Part shown: positions 16,436-24,859 of the stretch, in pieces | Position numbering within the stretch: position 1 is the first letter of the stretch | Layout of the letters: each line of letters opens with the position of its first letter | NCBI GenBank assembly: GCA_937958005.1 | Contig: CALGOB010000086.1 | Coordinates: forward strand, 1 to 38,873 | Direction of reading: 5' to 3' | Source of the DNA: an uncultured Cyclobacteriaceae bacterium | GTDB taxonomy: Bacteria; Bacteroidota; Bacteroidia; Cytophagales; Cyclobacteriaceae | Length of the DNA stretch: 38,873 nucleotides | The notes under the pieces: generated by a model | The model's input: the letters and a program-made list of their open reading frames with translations, nothing else | What the model was told of the DNA's origin: nothing | The model's database searches: none | Made by a program: the position numbers and the translations under genes

Positions 16436-17959
16436 TTAATCTATCAAAATATTACCAGTCATTTCTGAGGGAATTGGAACACCAATTAATTTGCAAATAG
16501 TGGGTGCTAGGTCACCTAGTTTCCCATCTTTTAAAGTTCCTTCATAATTCCTATCTACTAAAATACAAGGCACTAAATTAGTTGTATGAGCTGTATTAGG
16601 CGATCCATCATTATTAATCATGACATCACTATTTCCGTGATCTGCGATGATTATACTTGTATAATTATTTTTAAGTGCAGCATGGACAACTGCTTGAGCA
16701 CATTGATCTGCAGTTTCGCATGCTTTTACAGCAGCTTCAAAAACACCAGTATGGCCAACCATATCTGGGTTAGCGAAATTTAAACAGATAAAATCGGTGT
16801 TTTGATTTTCTAACTCTGGAATAATTTTATCTCTGATGTCTTCAGCGCTCATTTCGGGCTTCAAATCATAAGTTGCAACTTTTGGAGAGGGGCAAAGTAA
16901 TCTTCTCTCTCCTTCAAATTCGTCTTCCTTACCACCAGAAAAGAAAAAAGTTACGTGTGGGTACTTTTCAGTTTCTGCTATCCTTATCTGCGTTTTTCCA
17001 TTTTTAGATAACACTTCACCCAAAGTGTTGGATAGGTTATCTTTGTCAAATAATACCTTCACCCCTTTGAAAGTATCATCATAATTGGTCATGGTAAGAT
17101 ATTCCAAAGATAATTTTTCCATGTTCTGTTCTGGGAAATCTTCTTGGGTAAGTGCTTTTGTAATTTGACGACCTCTATCCGTTCTAAAATTAAAGCACAT
17201 AACTACATCCCCTTCACTAATGGTAGCAACTGGCTTATTCTCTTGATCTACTTGAATAATTGGTTTAATAAATTCATCAGTAACTCCTTCATTATATGAG
17301 TCAGCAACTGCCGCTAACAAATCATTTGTATTTTTTCCAGTGCCATGTACCATTGCATCATAAGCCAATTTAACCCTTTCCCATCTATTGTCTCTATCCA
17401 TTGCATAATAGCGACCAGTTATTGAAGCCACTTGGCCTGTAGATTGCCCCAAGTGAGTTTGCAAATCCTTTAAATAATTTAACCCGCCTTTCGGGTCTGT
17501 ATCTCTCCCGTCTGTAAAAGCATGGATAAAAACTTTTTCAACACCAGAATCACTACATGCAGTACATAAACCTTTTAAATGGTTGATATGAGAATGAACT
17601 CCCCCATCAGATAGTAAACCCATAAAATGGATTGACTTATCATTATTTTTTGCGTAAGAAATTGCCTGCTGAAGAGTTTCATTATCGGCTAAAGTCTTTT
17701 CTTCAACGGCTTTATTAATTTTTACTAAATCCTGATAAACAATCCTGCCTGCTCCAATATTCATGTGGCCAACTTCGGAATTTCCCATTTGTCCTGCAGG
17801 TAGACCAACTGCTAGACCAGAAGCTTCTAACCTTGATTGTGGATAGTTCCCATTTAAACTATTCATGAACGGAGTTTTTGCTTTGTCAATTGCTGACACG
17901 GATTTATCAGTGGCTATTCCCCAGCCATCAAGTATGATCAGGATTACTTTTTTATTCAT
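16436..17959 (-). CDS. gpmI: 2,3-bisphosphoglycerate-independent phosphoglycerate mutase
   Basis: Interconverts 3- and 2-phosphoglycerate in glycolysis and gluconeogenesis. The 507 residues match the family. Metal-binding and catalytic features include ILDGWGI (Asp11), the phosphorylated Ser61 in GQMGNSEVGHMNIGAGR, HAFTDGRDTDP, NFRTDRGRQIT and the second metal site IADHGNSDVM. It is a manganese-dependent, monomeric cytoplasmic enzyme of the alkaline phosphatase superfamily. First gene of an operon with a lipoprotein and an ABC exporter. A TATATTTG box ends 4 bp before its ATG, implying a leaderless or very short-leader mRNA. Confidence 0.97.
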   Translation of the reverse strand: MNKKVILIILDGWGIATDKSVSAIDKAKTPFMNSLNGNYPQSRLEASGLAVGLPAGQMGNSEVGHMNIGAGRIVYQDLVKINKAVEEKTLADNETLQQAISYAKNNDKSIHFMGLLSDGGVHSHINHLKGLCTACSDSGVEKVFIHAFTDGRDTDPKGGLNYLKDLQTHLGQSTGQVASITGRYYAMDRDNRWERVKLAYDAMVHGTGKNTNDLLAAVADSYNEGVTDEFIKPIIQVDQENKPVATISEGDVVMCFNFRTDRGRQITKALTQEDFPEQNMEKLSLEYLTMTNYDDTFKGVKVLFDKDNLSNTLGEVLSKNGKTQIRIAETEKYPHVTFFFSGGKEDEFEGERRLLCPSPKVATYDLKPEMSAEDIRDKIIPELENQNTDFICLNFANPDMVGHTGVFEAAVKACETADQCAQAVVHAALKNNYTSIIIADHGNSDVMINNDGSPNTAHTTNLVPCILVDRNYEGTLKDGKLGDLAPTICKLIGVPIPSEMTGNILID

Positions 17960-17963
17960 GGCG

Positions 17964-17971
17964 CAAATATA
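17964..17971 (-). promoter_or_regulatory. -7 box of gpmI, implying a leaderless message
   Basis: Complement of the plus-strand CAAATATA: TATATTTG on the minus strand, a perfect TAnnTTTG match. Transcription starting the usual 5-8 bases downstream would begin at or next to the ATG at 17959. Confidence 0.45.
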
Positions 17972-18089
17972 AGCTCAAAATATCCATAGAAGTGTATCAA
18001 ATTGACAGATAGGTCCATATAAAAATTCCATTTTGGTTACTTATGGCACAATTTTCGATCAATCATTTTGTGATTTTAAGATAATAAGC

Positions 18090-18485
18090 ATGAATTATAG
18101 AACATTAATTATAATATCCTGTCTTTTTTTATGCCTCTTTTTGGCAAATGCTCAAAATAAAGACGTAATGGATAACATCAGTATTGCAATGAACTCTGGT
18201 AGCTCTAAAGAATTAAGTAGCTTTTTTAGTGAGGCAGTAGAATTGAAGATAGATGGAGAGCAAGAAAATTATAGTAAAAGACAAGCAGAAGTTGTAATGA
18301 GAAACTTTTTTTCTAAATACCCACCCTTTCAATTCGAAAGAATCCACAAAGGGAGTTCTCCAGAAGGTTTAGTATATGTATTGGGGGAATACACGCATAA
18401 AAACGGAAAACATAGAGTAAATATATTGATTAAAGAATTTGATGGGAACTATCTGATAGATACATTGAATCTTACCAAAGAATAA
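18090..18485 (+). CDS. DUF4783 secreted protein, paralogue 1
   Basis: A 131-residue exported protein when started at the ATG at 18090, which puts a good signal peptide at the N-terminus (MNYRTLIIISCLFLCLFLANA, cleaved before QNKD); the longer frame to 18033 adds an unlikely leader. The mature part is a small alpha+beta domain of the DUF4783/NTF2-like type (GSSKELSSFFSEAVELKI, SKRQAEVVMRNFFSKYPP). The function of the family is unknown. A close paralogue follows 127 bp later, so this is a recent tandem duplication. In many Bacteroidota as I recall, a DUF4783 gene lies just before nadC; here 6 kb of accessory DNA separates them. Confidence 0.85.
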   Translation: MNYRTLIIISCLFLCLFLANAQNKDVMDNISIAMNSGSSKELSSFFSEAVELKIDGEQENYSKRQAEVVMRNFFSKYPPFQFERIHKGSSPEGLVYVLGEYTHKNGKHRVNILIKEFDGNYLIDTLNLTKE

Positions 18486-18560
18486 GTAGGCTAATGGTCA
18501 ACAAAGTTTATTTCCCATTTCAAAGACATTCTACGGCATTTCAACGTTAGAATTCAGTAC

Positions 18561-18587
18561 TTTGAAATAGTTGTGACATATATTTTG
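18561..18587 (+). promoter_or_regulatory. Candidate promoter of DUF4783 paralogue 2
   Basis: TTTG at 18561-18564 and TATTTTG at 18581-18587 approximate the -33 TTTG and -7 TAnnTTTG elements, with a 25-nt leader to the ATG at 18613. It suggests the second paralogue has its own promoter. Confidence 0.4.
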
Positions 18588-18612
18588 TTGAAACTTTAGT
18601 AATTTTAAAATT

Positions 18613-19014
18613 ATGAAAATGAATCGTACATTTTTAATATTGATAATGCCTTTGTTTTTGAGCTCGTTTGTTTTGAAAGCCCAAGATAAAGATGTGGTTG
18701 ATAACATTAGTATTGCCTTAAATACTGGAAGTGCTAAAGAATTAACTAATTTCTTCAATGATGTAGTAGAATTGAAGATAGATGGTGAAAAAGAAAACTA
18801 TAGCAAAAAACAAGCAGAAGTGATCTTGAGAAATTTTTTCTCTAAGTATCCCCCTGTCCAATTCAATAAAATACACAATGGCAGTTCTCCCGAAGGTTTA
18901 ATGTACGTACTTGGAAAATATTCTCACAAAGGAGGTTCACATAGAGTATACATGTTGATTAAACAACTTAAGGGAGGCTATAAGATCGATACTTTTGATT
19001 TAACAAAAGAATAA
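18613..19014 (+). CDS. DUF4783 secreted protein, paralogue 2
   Basis: A 133-residue exported protein with a signal peptide (MNRTFLILIMPLFLSSFVLKA, then QDKD). It is co-linear with the upstream paralogue throughout: GSAKELTNFFNDVVELKI, SKKQAEVILRNFFSKYPP, IHNGSSPEGLMYVLGKYSH and TFDLTKE match position by position, with differences spread along the length, so both copies appear to be under selection. The domain is NTF2-like by length and pattern. A 24-bp palindrome directly follows the stop codon. Function unknown. Confidence 0.85.
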   Translation: MKMNRTFLILIMPLFLSSFVLKAQDKDVVDNISIALNTGSAKELTNFFNDVVELKIDGEKENYSKKQAEVILRNFFSKYPPVQFNKIHNGSSPEGLMYVLGKYSHKGGSHRVYMLIKQLKGGYKIDTFDLTKE

Positions 19015-19036
19015 TGGTTTAAAGGTTTAAACCATT
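19013..19036. terminator. Perfect palindrome after the DUF4783 pair
   Basis: AATGGTTTAAA-GG-TTTAAACCATT is a perfect 11-bp inverted repeat starting inside the TAA of the second DUF4783 gene. It sits between convergent frames and may end transcription or protect the transcript, but it lacks a clear T-run on either strand. Confidence 0.4.
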
Positions 19037-19477
19037 GACTGTTTTGCCAATTTCCTTTGCTTGTCTCGTCAATCGGGGACAAATGTCTTTACAAAATTGC
19101 ATATAGTGATAATAACGTTCATCATATACTTTTTGCTGATTGTATGTTTGCTCGTAATTAGGTCTTTTCTTTGAGGGCAAAGGCTCATATAATTTTCTGA
19201 AACAGAGACAAATTTCCTTTCTGCAGACATTAGTCTTTGTATGGTTCCACTAGCATACTGTGTAAGAGGTATATATAGGTCTATCGTAAAAAAGCGATAA
19301 CTTTTATTAGTTAATAAGTAATTAATTACTTCTACTGGGTGTTGAGGTTCCAAATAATAGGTTTGACTAAAATCTGGGATAACACCTTCATCTAATTGTG
19401 CACGGAATTCAGCATTGATTTTACTGTGATACTGAACAAAACCTTCAAATAGTTCTGCATATCGTTCAACCCCTACC
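19019..19477 (-). pseudogene. Broken gene, 3' part (frameshifted, cut by MITE)
   Basis: On the minus strand a coding-like sequence runs from the edge of the M element at 19477 down to a TAA at 19019-19021. It reads VERYAELFEGFVQYHSKI, then LEPQHPVEVINYLLTNKSYR and IPLTQYASGTIQRLMSAE; after SVSE the frame shifts and continues as KLYEPLPSKKRPNYEQTYN through QFCKDICPRLTRQAKEIGK. Both halves look like normal protein, so the shift is probably a real inactivating mutation or a sequencing error. No start codon remains because the M element cuts the 5' end. The family is not recognised. Confidence 0.6.
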
Positions 19478-19663
19478 TTTAACCCGAATGATGCATTAGA
19501 CTTTTAAGAGGAAATCATAAATGGCTGTTAGATAGCTGCTTAAATTCTGATTTGCAACGCAGACATAGTCTCCATTATGGTGAGTAGGAAATTAGGATTT
19601 AAGTGGCTAAATGACTGTTGGTTATGGTTTGTATCAAATTTCTATTCCATCATTCGGGTTAAA
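19478..19663 (+). mobile_element. Family-M MITE-like element, full-length copy 1
   Basis: A 186-bp element with perfect 16-bp terminal inverted repeats (TTTAACCCGAATGATG at 19478-19493, complement at 19648-19663). It carries no gene. Copy 2 (24860-25045) has the same length and only a few scattered differences. The junction contains TTAA on both sides, compatible with a TTAA target duplication, though the repeat's own ends make this ambiguous. It interrupts the broken gene at 19.0-19.8 kb. The transposase that moves it is not in this window. Confidence 0.85.
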
Positions 19664-19775
19664 TACTGCCATGATTTTAGTCCCTTCTTTAACATGTTCC
19701 TGTCCCACCCTTCTATTGGAAAAAAGGAATGCTGCATAAACTCCTATAAACACTATGATTAAATCAAATAGTCAG
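19664..19775 (-). pseudogene. Broken gene, probable 5' part
   Basis: On the minus strand this segment can be read as a hydrophobic helix plus basic flank (LFDLIIVFIGVYAAFLFSNR, then RVGQEHVKEGTKIMAV), ending at the M element. It would be the N-terminal membrane anchor of the gene whose remainder is at 19019-19477. No clear start codon is present (an in-frame stop lies just upstream of LFD), so the link is an inference from position and orientation. Confidence 0.4.
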
Positions 19776-19809
19776 GGCAAACGCATTTAAAAAAAATTGG
19801 GCGTCTTAA

Positions 19810-19880
19810 CGAGCTATCCGCTATATCTTTTTTGCCAGAAAAAGGCAAAAAAGGATGCCGCTGCTATCTCGGGCGCGCAT
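19810..19880 (+). repeat. Family-C palindromic repeat, copy 2
   Basis: Flanks GAGCTATCCGCTATATC and GGATGCCGCTGCTATCTCG surround a hairpin CTTTTTTGCC/GGCAAAAAAG (19827-19836 with 19844-19853). It is in opposite orientation to copy 1 at 6709-6765 and has a different hairpin sequence in the same frame. Confidence 0.65.
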
Positions 19881-19966
19881 TCTTAGAGGAGGTGTAGCTT
19901 ATTCTTTGGTTTTATTGAGAGTTTAGAAGCTGATTGGGAACTTACAAATGCTTTTAAATCTTTTAG

Positions 19967-20076
19967 ATGAACCAACCCCGACCCAAGGGTACGGGGTATC
20001 TATGGGCAATAATTTAATGATCGACTCAAGTGTCGGGGCGCCCGGCCAGGGGAATTAATATCCCTTAGGGATTAAA
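19967..20076 (+). repeat. Family-A element A1 (110 bp)
   Basis: A near-identical copy of the 110-bp element that starts ATGAACCAACCCCGACCC and ends CCCTTAGGGATTAAA. It contains three small hairpins (CCCCGACCC/GGGTACGGGG, CGACTC/GTGTCG-like, ATCCC/GGGAT). It ends 3 bp before the terminator of the FG-GAP gene and is inverted relative to A2 on the other side of that gene. Confidence 0.85.
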
Positions 20077-20079
20077 TTG

Positions 20080-20117
20080 AAAACACCCTATAATCTCAAG
20101 AATTTATAGGGTGTTTT
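20080..20117. terminator. Terminator of the FG-GAP gene
   Basis: A 14-bp stem AAAACACCCTATAA/TTATAGGGTGTTTT (20080-20093 with 20104-20117) lies 13 bp beyond the stop codon at 20130. It has T-rich 3' ends on both strands. Confidence 0.8.
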
Positions 20118-20129
20118 TATAACCTGATA

Positions 20130-23100
20130 CTATTTAACTATTCTAGTTTGATAAGTCTTATTTTTAGTTTCAACAAGTACAATATATACTCCATTTTGTA
20201 AAGCATAAGTGTTAAATTGTATTAGGCCAAATTGATTACTAATTTCTGTCACCTCATTTACTAACCTACCTGACAAATTATAAAAACTAATACTTTCTAT
20301 TCCTTCTCTTCCTAGCCCACTAGTGTCTAAAGTTAATTGATTAATGACTGGATTAGGGTAAACTTTCATTTGACCAAATTCCTCAATATTCGAAGTACTT
20401 GAGACTACCGCAACCTCAAAAGACCTTTCAACAGGCTCTGCAGCATTGTAATTTTTATTTCCATTTTGAGTTACACGAAATATTACCGTCCCTGCATTTC
20501 CTGTTAAGCTTAGAATGTTCCCATCTAATGTGGCGGGACCCGAGACTATTTCTAAATCAAGATCTAAATTAGAGGTAGTACTGGCAAGAATTTCAAATGG
20601 ATCATCGCTTGATAGTTTATTCCCTATTTCTTCAACAGCAATGTTTTGATTTGCCTTCTCGACAGTAAAAGTTTGCCTGATTACAGGAGCAATGTTGAAG
20701 TTTTCATTTCCAGACTGACTAGCTTCTATTGTGACATTGCCAGCACCAGTTATTGTCAACACATTGTCAATTAATTCAGCAGGCCCTTCTATAATGGAGA
20801 GAGTTACTGGTAAGTTAGAAGTAGTAGAAACTAATATTAAGGGTGCTTGACCGAAAATGAGATCTGGAACTATTTCAAAACTTATGACCTGGTCAGCCCT
20901 CCCTACCGTAAAAGTCTGCCTGATAGCAGGCGCTGCATTATAGTTGTCATTGCCGGCTTGGGTCGCTTCTAAAGTGATATTCCCAGCCCCGTTTAAGGAA
21001 AGGATCATGCCGTCAACAGTGGCAGGCCCTTCTACAACTGTGATAGTTACAGGCAATGAAGAGGAGGCGCTTGCATCTAGGTCGATGGGTTGCCCTCCGA
21101 AAATCCTATCTTGTATTTCTTGTATAGAGATACCCTGATCTGCTTTATCTACCGTAAAAGTTTGCCTGATAGCAGGCGCTGCATTATAGTTGTCATTACC
21201 GGCTTGGGTCGCTTCCAAAATCACTTCACCAGCAGCTGTGATGGTTAGGATATTATTAACTATTTGAGCAGGGCCATCTATTACTGTAAGAATTACAGGT
21301 AAAGAAGATGAAGCACTAGTCTCCAAGTTTAAAGGACTAGTCCCAAAAACGAGGTTTTGGATTTCTTCAAATGTAATAGTCTGCGTTGCTTTTACGACAC
21401 TGAATGTTTGCCTGATAGCACTAGCAGCATTGTAATTTTCATTTCCTGCTTGCTTTGCCTCTAAAGTTACCTCTCCAGTTCCTACTACAGTAATCATGCT
21501 ATTAGTGATTGTTGCTGGGCCTTCAATTACATCAATTGTTACTGGTAATCCTGAAGTAGTAGTTGCTATCATTTCAAATGCACTGGCATCAAAAGGGATA
21601 TTTTGAATTTCTTCAAAAGTGATGGTTTGATCTGCTTTCGTAATTTCAAATGATTGTCGAACTATTGGGCTTGGATTGATGAATTCTGTGTTTCCTACCT
21701 GACGTGCCTCCACAATTACTTTACCTAATCCATTTATGGTCAATTGGTCATTTTCCAATACTGCAGGACCATCTACCAAGGTAAAAGTGACAGGAAGTTG
21801 GGAAGATGCAGATGCAACTAGTTCAATTACCTCCGGTTCTGGGTTAAATTGCCGATCTTCTATTGGTTCAAAAGAAACTTGTTGTGTCGCTAACAAAGGA
21901 TTTTGAAGCGGGAAAGTATATAGTGGTATATTTCGATAATTAAAATCAAACCTTTGGGGAAGGATCATTTCAACTATTCCGTCATTGTTATAATCACCTA
22001 TTGATCCTTTAAGGGTTCGACTAGACCTAATATTATCATGTGAAAGTGAGAAGTTATTATTAGGACTTTGTAAAATAGCACTGGGTATATTTTGAGTATT
22101 TAACTGCTCACCCCCTAATAAAAGAATCGCATTACTATTTCTAGTAGGAATAAATATAATTTCATCTGCTCCATCATTATTTAAATCTGGAATTGTATTT
22201 ATTTCTCCTAGTAGTTCACTAATATTTAGTTGTGAGTTAATGCCAAAGGGGGCAGCTGGAATAGGAAAACTAAGATCTGCTACGTTATCAAAGCTTGTGC
22301 CTCCATAATAGATAAAAAAGCTATCTTCACTTGCATTAGGGTCTACACTGTTACCATTGTTACGAGTTCTTAGGGGTGTAATTATTAAGTCATTCAATCC
22401 ATCTCCATTAAAATCTCCATTCGTCATATTGAGACCAAACCCTATTTGCATTTCTTGTGTTGCGTCATCTAAGAATAGAATTTCGCTAGGGGAAGAGATT
22501 TCTGAATTAGATCCAAAAAAGACCATGACAATACCACCGATTTGATTAGTAGATAGGATATTGTCGTTATCGTCCCTTATAGGGATTGCTCTAAATAGAT
22601 CGGCAATTGCAAAATCATCAATCCCATCCCCATTGATGTCCCCCAATTTTTGAGCCCTATTTAATTGAGATCCATTGCCTAGTCCATTGATACCGAAATT
22701 AGCATCTAAATTGGGGATTAAAGCATCAGGTGAGACAGAGATTTGTGATCCTCCATAATAAATGTATGCTTCGTATTGGTCTTGTAATAAAAATAATAAA
22801 TCTTCAATGCCATCATTATTGATATCTCCGATATTGGTTGCGGAAATGTTTTGAAGGGAATTAGGATCTGTAAAGAAAGTTGGGTTAATATCCGCTTTTT
22901 GTAAAGTATGATCTATAAGTCCATTAAAAGAAGGTGATCCAAAATAGAAATTTACCTTAGGTGATTGGCTGGAGCTATTATTGCTTTCAGTTTCTACCAC
23001 TGCAATATCCTTTAATCCATCTCCGTTGAAATCACCAATTTCCATTTCTTGATAGGAACCAGTTGAGTAGTTGACAAAATTCGGAATTGAGCTGAAAGCT

Positions 23101-24545
23101 CCTCCATAATAGACTTCGAAACGATCTTCATATAAGAATACAAAATCATCTACTTGATCATTGTTTAAATCCCCTAAGTTTTCATTTTCTAGATAGGTGG
23201 GAGTCCGTCCAAAAACACTATTTGGATATAAAAGAGTTTCATTGTTAAAGAATTGCCTTTCTGTGCTTCCAAAATAATTTCTTTGCCCCCTTTCAGAATC
23301 ATTGGTGATAGCCACTTGAAAATCATCTACCCCATCTCCATTAAAATCACCGAATCGAGTGAAATTGCCATTGACAATATTTTCTCTGCGTATTAAGAAT
23401 TGGTCAAAATTACCTAAGGAGACTTGCTCATCAACATTAAATCCATTGGTTAGAATTCCTCCACCATAGCTTATGGAAATAACGGATTGAGTACCTTCAA
23501 AAAAGAAGTTACTAGGTTCACTGAGAAAATCAATGTTTCCATCATCATCTATGTCACCTATTGGGATAAAATTCATATTGAATGGAAGATTATCGATGTC
23601 GATTAATTGGGCTTCTTCATAGCCATTTGCAGTGGCTATTAATGCATAACTTTCATTATTGATAGAAGAATTAATCGCAGGAGAATAAATTTCATCGAGA
23701 CCATCACCATTTAAGTCTACAGAATAGAAATTAGAGTTGTTGCGAAATGTTCTATTAACTATGGGAAATGAAAATGTAATAGTATTTGTATTGACGACCT
23801 CTTCACCCCTAGTCAGAGGATCGATTTGAAATGTTTCTACTTCGAAAGAATTGATAATTTCATTATCAGTAAGGCTCATCGCAATGAGTACATCACCATG
23901 ATTACTAGCAGGAGATAAGATGCTAGGAAAAGTAGTGTTGTAACTTATAGATACAATTTCATTTAAATTTGGAGCACCATAGAAAATGCGAAAATTTGTA
24001 TTTTCAGCAATACCTTCTGTAACTAATAGGTCTTCAAATCCATCTTGATCATAATCACGAAAGCCCCTGATATTACTTTCTGTTAGGTTACTAATTTCAT
24101 CTGCCATTTGATAACCTTCAACACTCCCAAGCATATAATTTCTCTGGCCGCTGTTGGATTCTCCTACGGCGTCTGAAAAACCATCTCCATTGATATCACC
24201 TATAGGAATTATTCTCAGATCAATAATTTGATCTGGTTGAGCAGTGCTATTGCCTCCATAGAAGATAAAAGTTCTATTGGTGAAATCATCCAATTGAGGG
24301 GTGCTAAGGTTTGTAACATTAGAATAGCTCCGTGCTAGATCATCTGCCCCGTCTCCGTTAATATCTCCAGCTGGGACACCTATCCCCGTAGGTTGAAAGT
24401 TTATTTCTTGGTTACTCCAAGGAACTTGAAGAAAAGTGTTTTGTGCCTCAATTAAAGGAATATTACCTTGTGCAATAAGGACTGATAGGCCCATAAAGTA
24501 GGTAGCTAAAGTGAAAAGAATCTTAAGCGGTAAGTTTTTAAGCAT
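20130..24545 (-). CDS. Large secreted FG-GAP/VCBS protein with six Ig-like repeats and T9SS sorting domain
   Basis: A 1471-residue exported protein. After a signal peptide (about residues 1-25, ending VLIAQG), residues ~40-880 hold many FG-GAP/VCBS-type calcium-binding motifs (for example GDINGDGADDLARS, GDFNGDGVDDFQVA, GDINNDGIEDLLF) expected to form beta-propellers. Residues ~890-1380 contain six tandem ~82-residue repeats ending NYNAAPAIRQTFTV, similar to bacterial Ig-like/MBG modules. Residues ~1390-1471 form a type-A Por/T9SS C-terminal sorting domain (MKVYPNPVINQL, YNLSGRLVNEV, LQNGVYIVLVETKN), so it crosses the outer membrane by the type IX system and is anchored or released. Probably an adhesin or surface protein; no enzyme domain is seen. 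It is framed by inverted A elements and direct M elements. Confidence 0.92.
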   Translation of the reverse strand: MLKNLPLKILFTLATYFMGLSVLIAQGNIPLIEAQNTFLQVPWSNQEINFQPTGIGVPAGDINGDGADDLARSYSNVTNLSTPQLDDFTNRTFIFYGGNSTAQPDQIIDLRIIPIGDINGDGFSDAVGESNSGQRNYMLGSVEGYQMADEISNLTESNIRGFRDYDQDGFEDLLVTEGIAENTNFRIFYGAPNLNEIVSISYNTTFPSILSPASNHGDVLIAMSLTDNEIINSFEVETFQIDPLTRGEEVVNTNTITFSFPIVNRTFRNNSNFYSVDLNGDGLDEIYSPAINSSINNESYALIATANGYEEAQLIDIDNLPFNMNFIPIGDIDDDGNIDFLSEPSNFFFEGTQSVISISYGGGILTNGFNVDEQVSLGNFDQFLIRRENIVNGNFTRFGDFNGDGVDDFQVAITNDSERGQRNYFGSTERQFFNNETLLYPNSVFGRTPTYLENENLGDLNNDQVDDFVFLYEDRFEVYYGGAFSSIPNFVNYSTGSYQEMEIGDFNGDGLKDIAVVETESNNSSSQSPKVNFYFGSPSFNGLIDHTLQKADINPTFFTDPNSLQNISATNIGDINNDGIEDLLFLLQDQYEAYIYYGGSQISVSPDALIPNLDANFGINGLGNGSQLNRAQKLGDINGDGIDDFAIADLFRAIPIRDDNDNILSTNQIGGIVMVFFGSNSEISSPSEILFLDDATQEMQIGFGLNMTNGDFNGDGLNDLIITPLRTRNNGNSVDPNASEDSFFIYYGGTSFDNVADLSFPIPAAPFGINSQLNISELLGEINTIPDLNNDGADEIIFIPTRNSNAILLLGGEQLNTQNIPSAILQSPNNNFSLSHDNIRSSRTLKGSIGDYNNDGIVEMILPQRFDFNYRNIPLYTFPLQNPLLATQQVSFEPIEDRQFNPEPEVIELVASASSQLPVTFTLVDGPAVLENDQLTINGLGKVIVEARQVGNTEFINPSPIVRQSFEITKADQTITFEEIQNIPFDASAFEMIATTTSGLPVTIDVIEGPATITNSMITVVGTGEVTLEAKQAGNENYNAASAIRQTFSVVKATQTITFEEIQNLVFGTSPLNLETSASSSLPVILTVIDGPAQIVNNILTITAAGEVILEATQAGNDNYNAAPAIRQTFTVDKADQGISIQEIQDRIFGGQPIDLDASASSSLPVTITVVEGPATVDGMILSLNGAGNITLEATQAGNDNYNAAPAIRQTFTVGRADQVISFEIVPDLIFGQAPLILVSTTSNLPVTLSIIEGPAELIDNVLTITGAGNVTIEASQSGNENFNIAPVIRQTFTVEKANQNIAVEEIGNKLSSDDPFEILASTTSNLDLDLEIVSGPATLDGNILSLTGNAGTVIFRVTQNGNKNYNAAEPVERSFEVAVVSSTSNIEEFGQMKVYPNPVINQLTLDTSGLGREGIESISFYNLSGRLVNEVTEISNQFGLIQFNTYALQNGVYIVLVETKNKTYQTRIVK
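20905..21235 (-). repeat. Internal DNA repeat within the FG-GAP gene
   Basis: About 85 bp at 20905-20990 are nearly identical to 21151-21235, exactly 246 bp (82 codons) away, and correspond to the ends of adjacent Ig-like repeats. The strong nucleotide identity indicates recent duplication or gene conversion, so the repeat number may vary among strains. Confidence 0.75.
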
Positions 24546-24572
24546 GTTGAATTATTTGTGTTGATTAATCAT

Positions 24573-24682
24573 TTTAATCCCTAAGGGATATTAATTCCCC
24601 TGGCCGGGCACCCCGACTCTTGAGTCGATCATTAAATTATTGCCCATAGATACCCCGTACCCTTGGGTCGGGGTTGGTTCAT
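24573..24682 (-). repeat. Family-A element A2 (110 bp)
   Basis: A near-identical copy in reverse orientation, starting 27 bp upstream of the FG-GAP start codon. Any promoter of that gene must lie within or beyond the element, which therefore could affect its expression. It forms an inverted pair with A1, 4.5 kb away. Confidence 0.85.
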
Positions 24683-24859
24683 TTTTGTCAGTCTATTAGA
24701 TCTTAAATGAGATAAACTGGAGTTTTACATTTTGATTTTAATACTTGTATCTAAATCACAAAAAGGTTAACAATTGATATTGGTTTTTTCAATGAAAAGC
24801 TAAAGAAAGACTATTCAATAAATGAATGATTCGCCTTGATCTGTGTTCCCACAGATCAC
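24683..24859. other. Spacer between A2 and M copy 2
   Basis: AT-rich spacer with no reading frame, terminator or recognisable repeat. It probably carries the promoter of the FG-GAP gene but no clear TAnnTTTG box was found on the minus strand. Confidence 0.3.
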
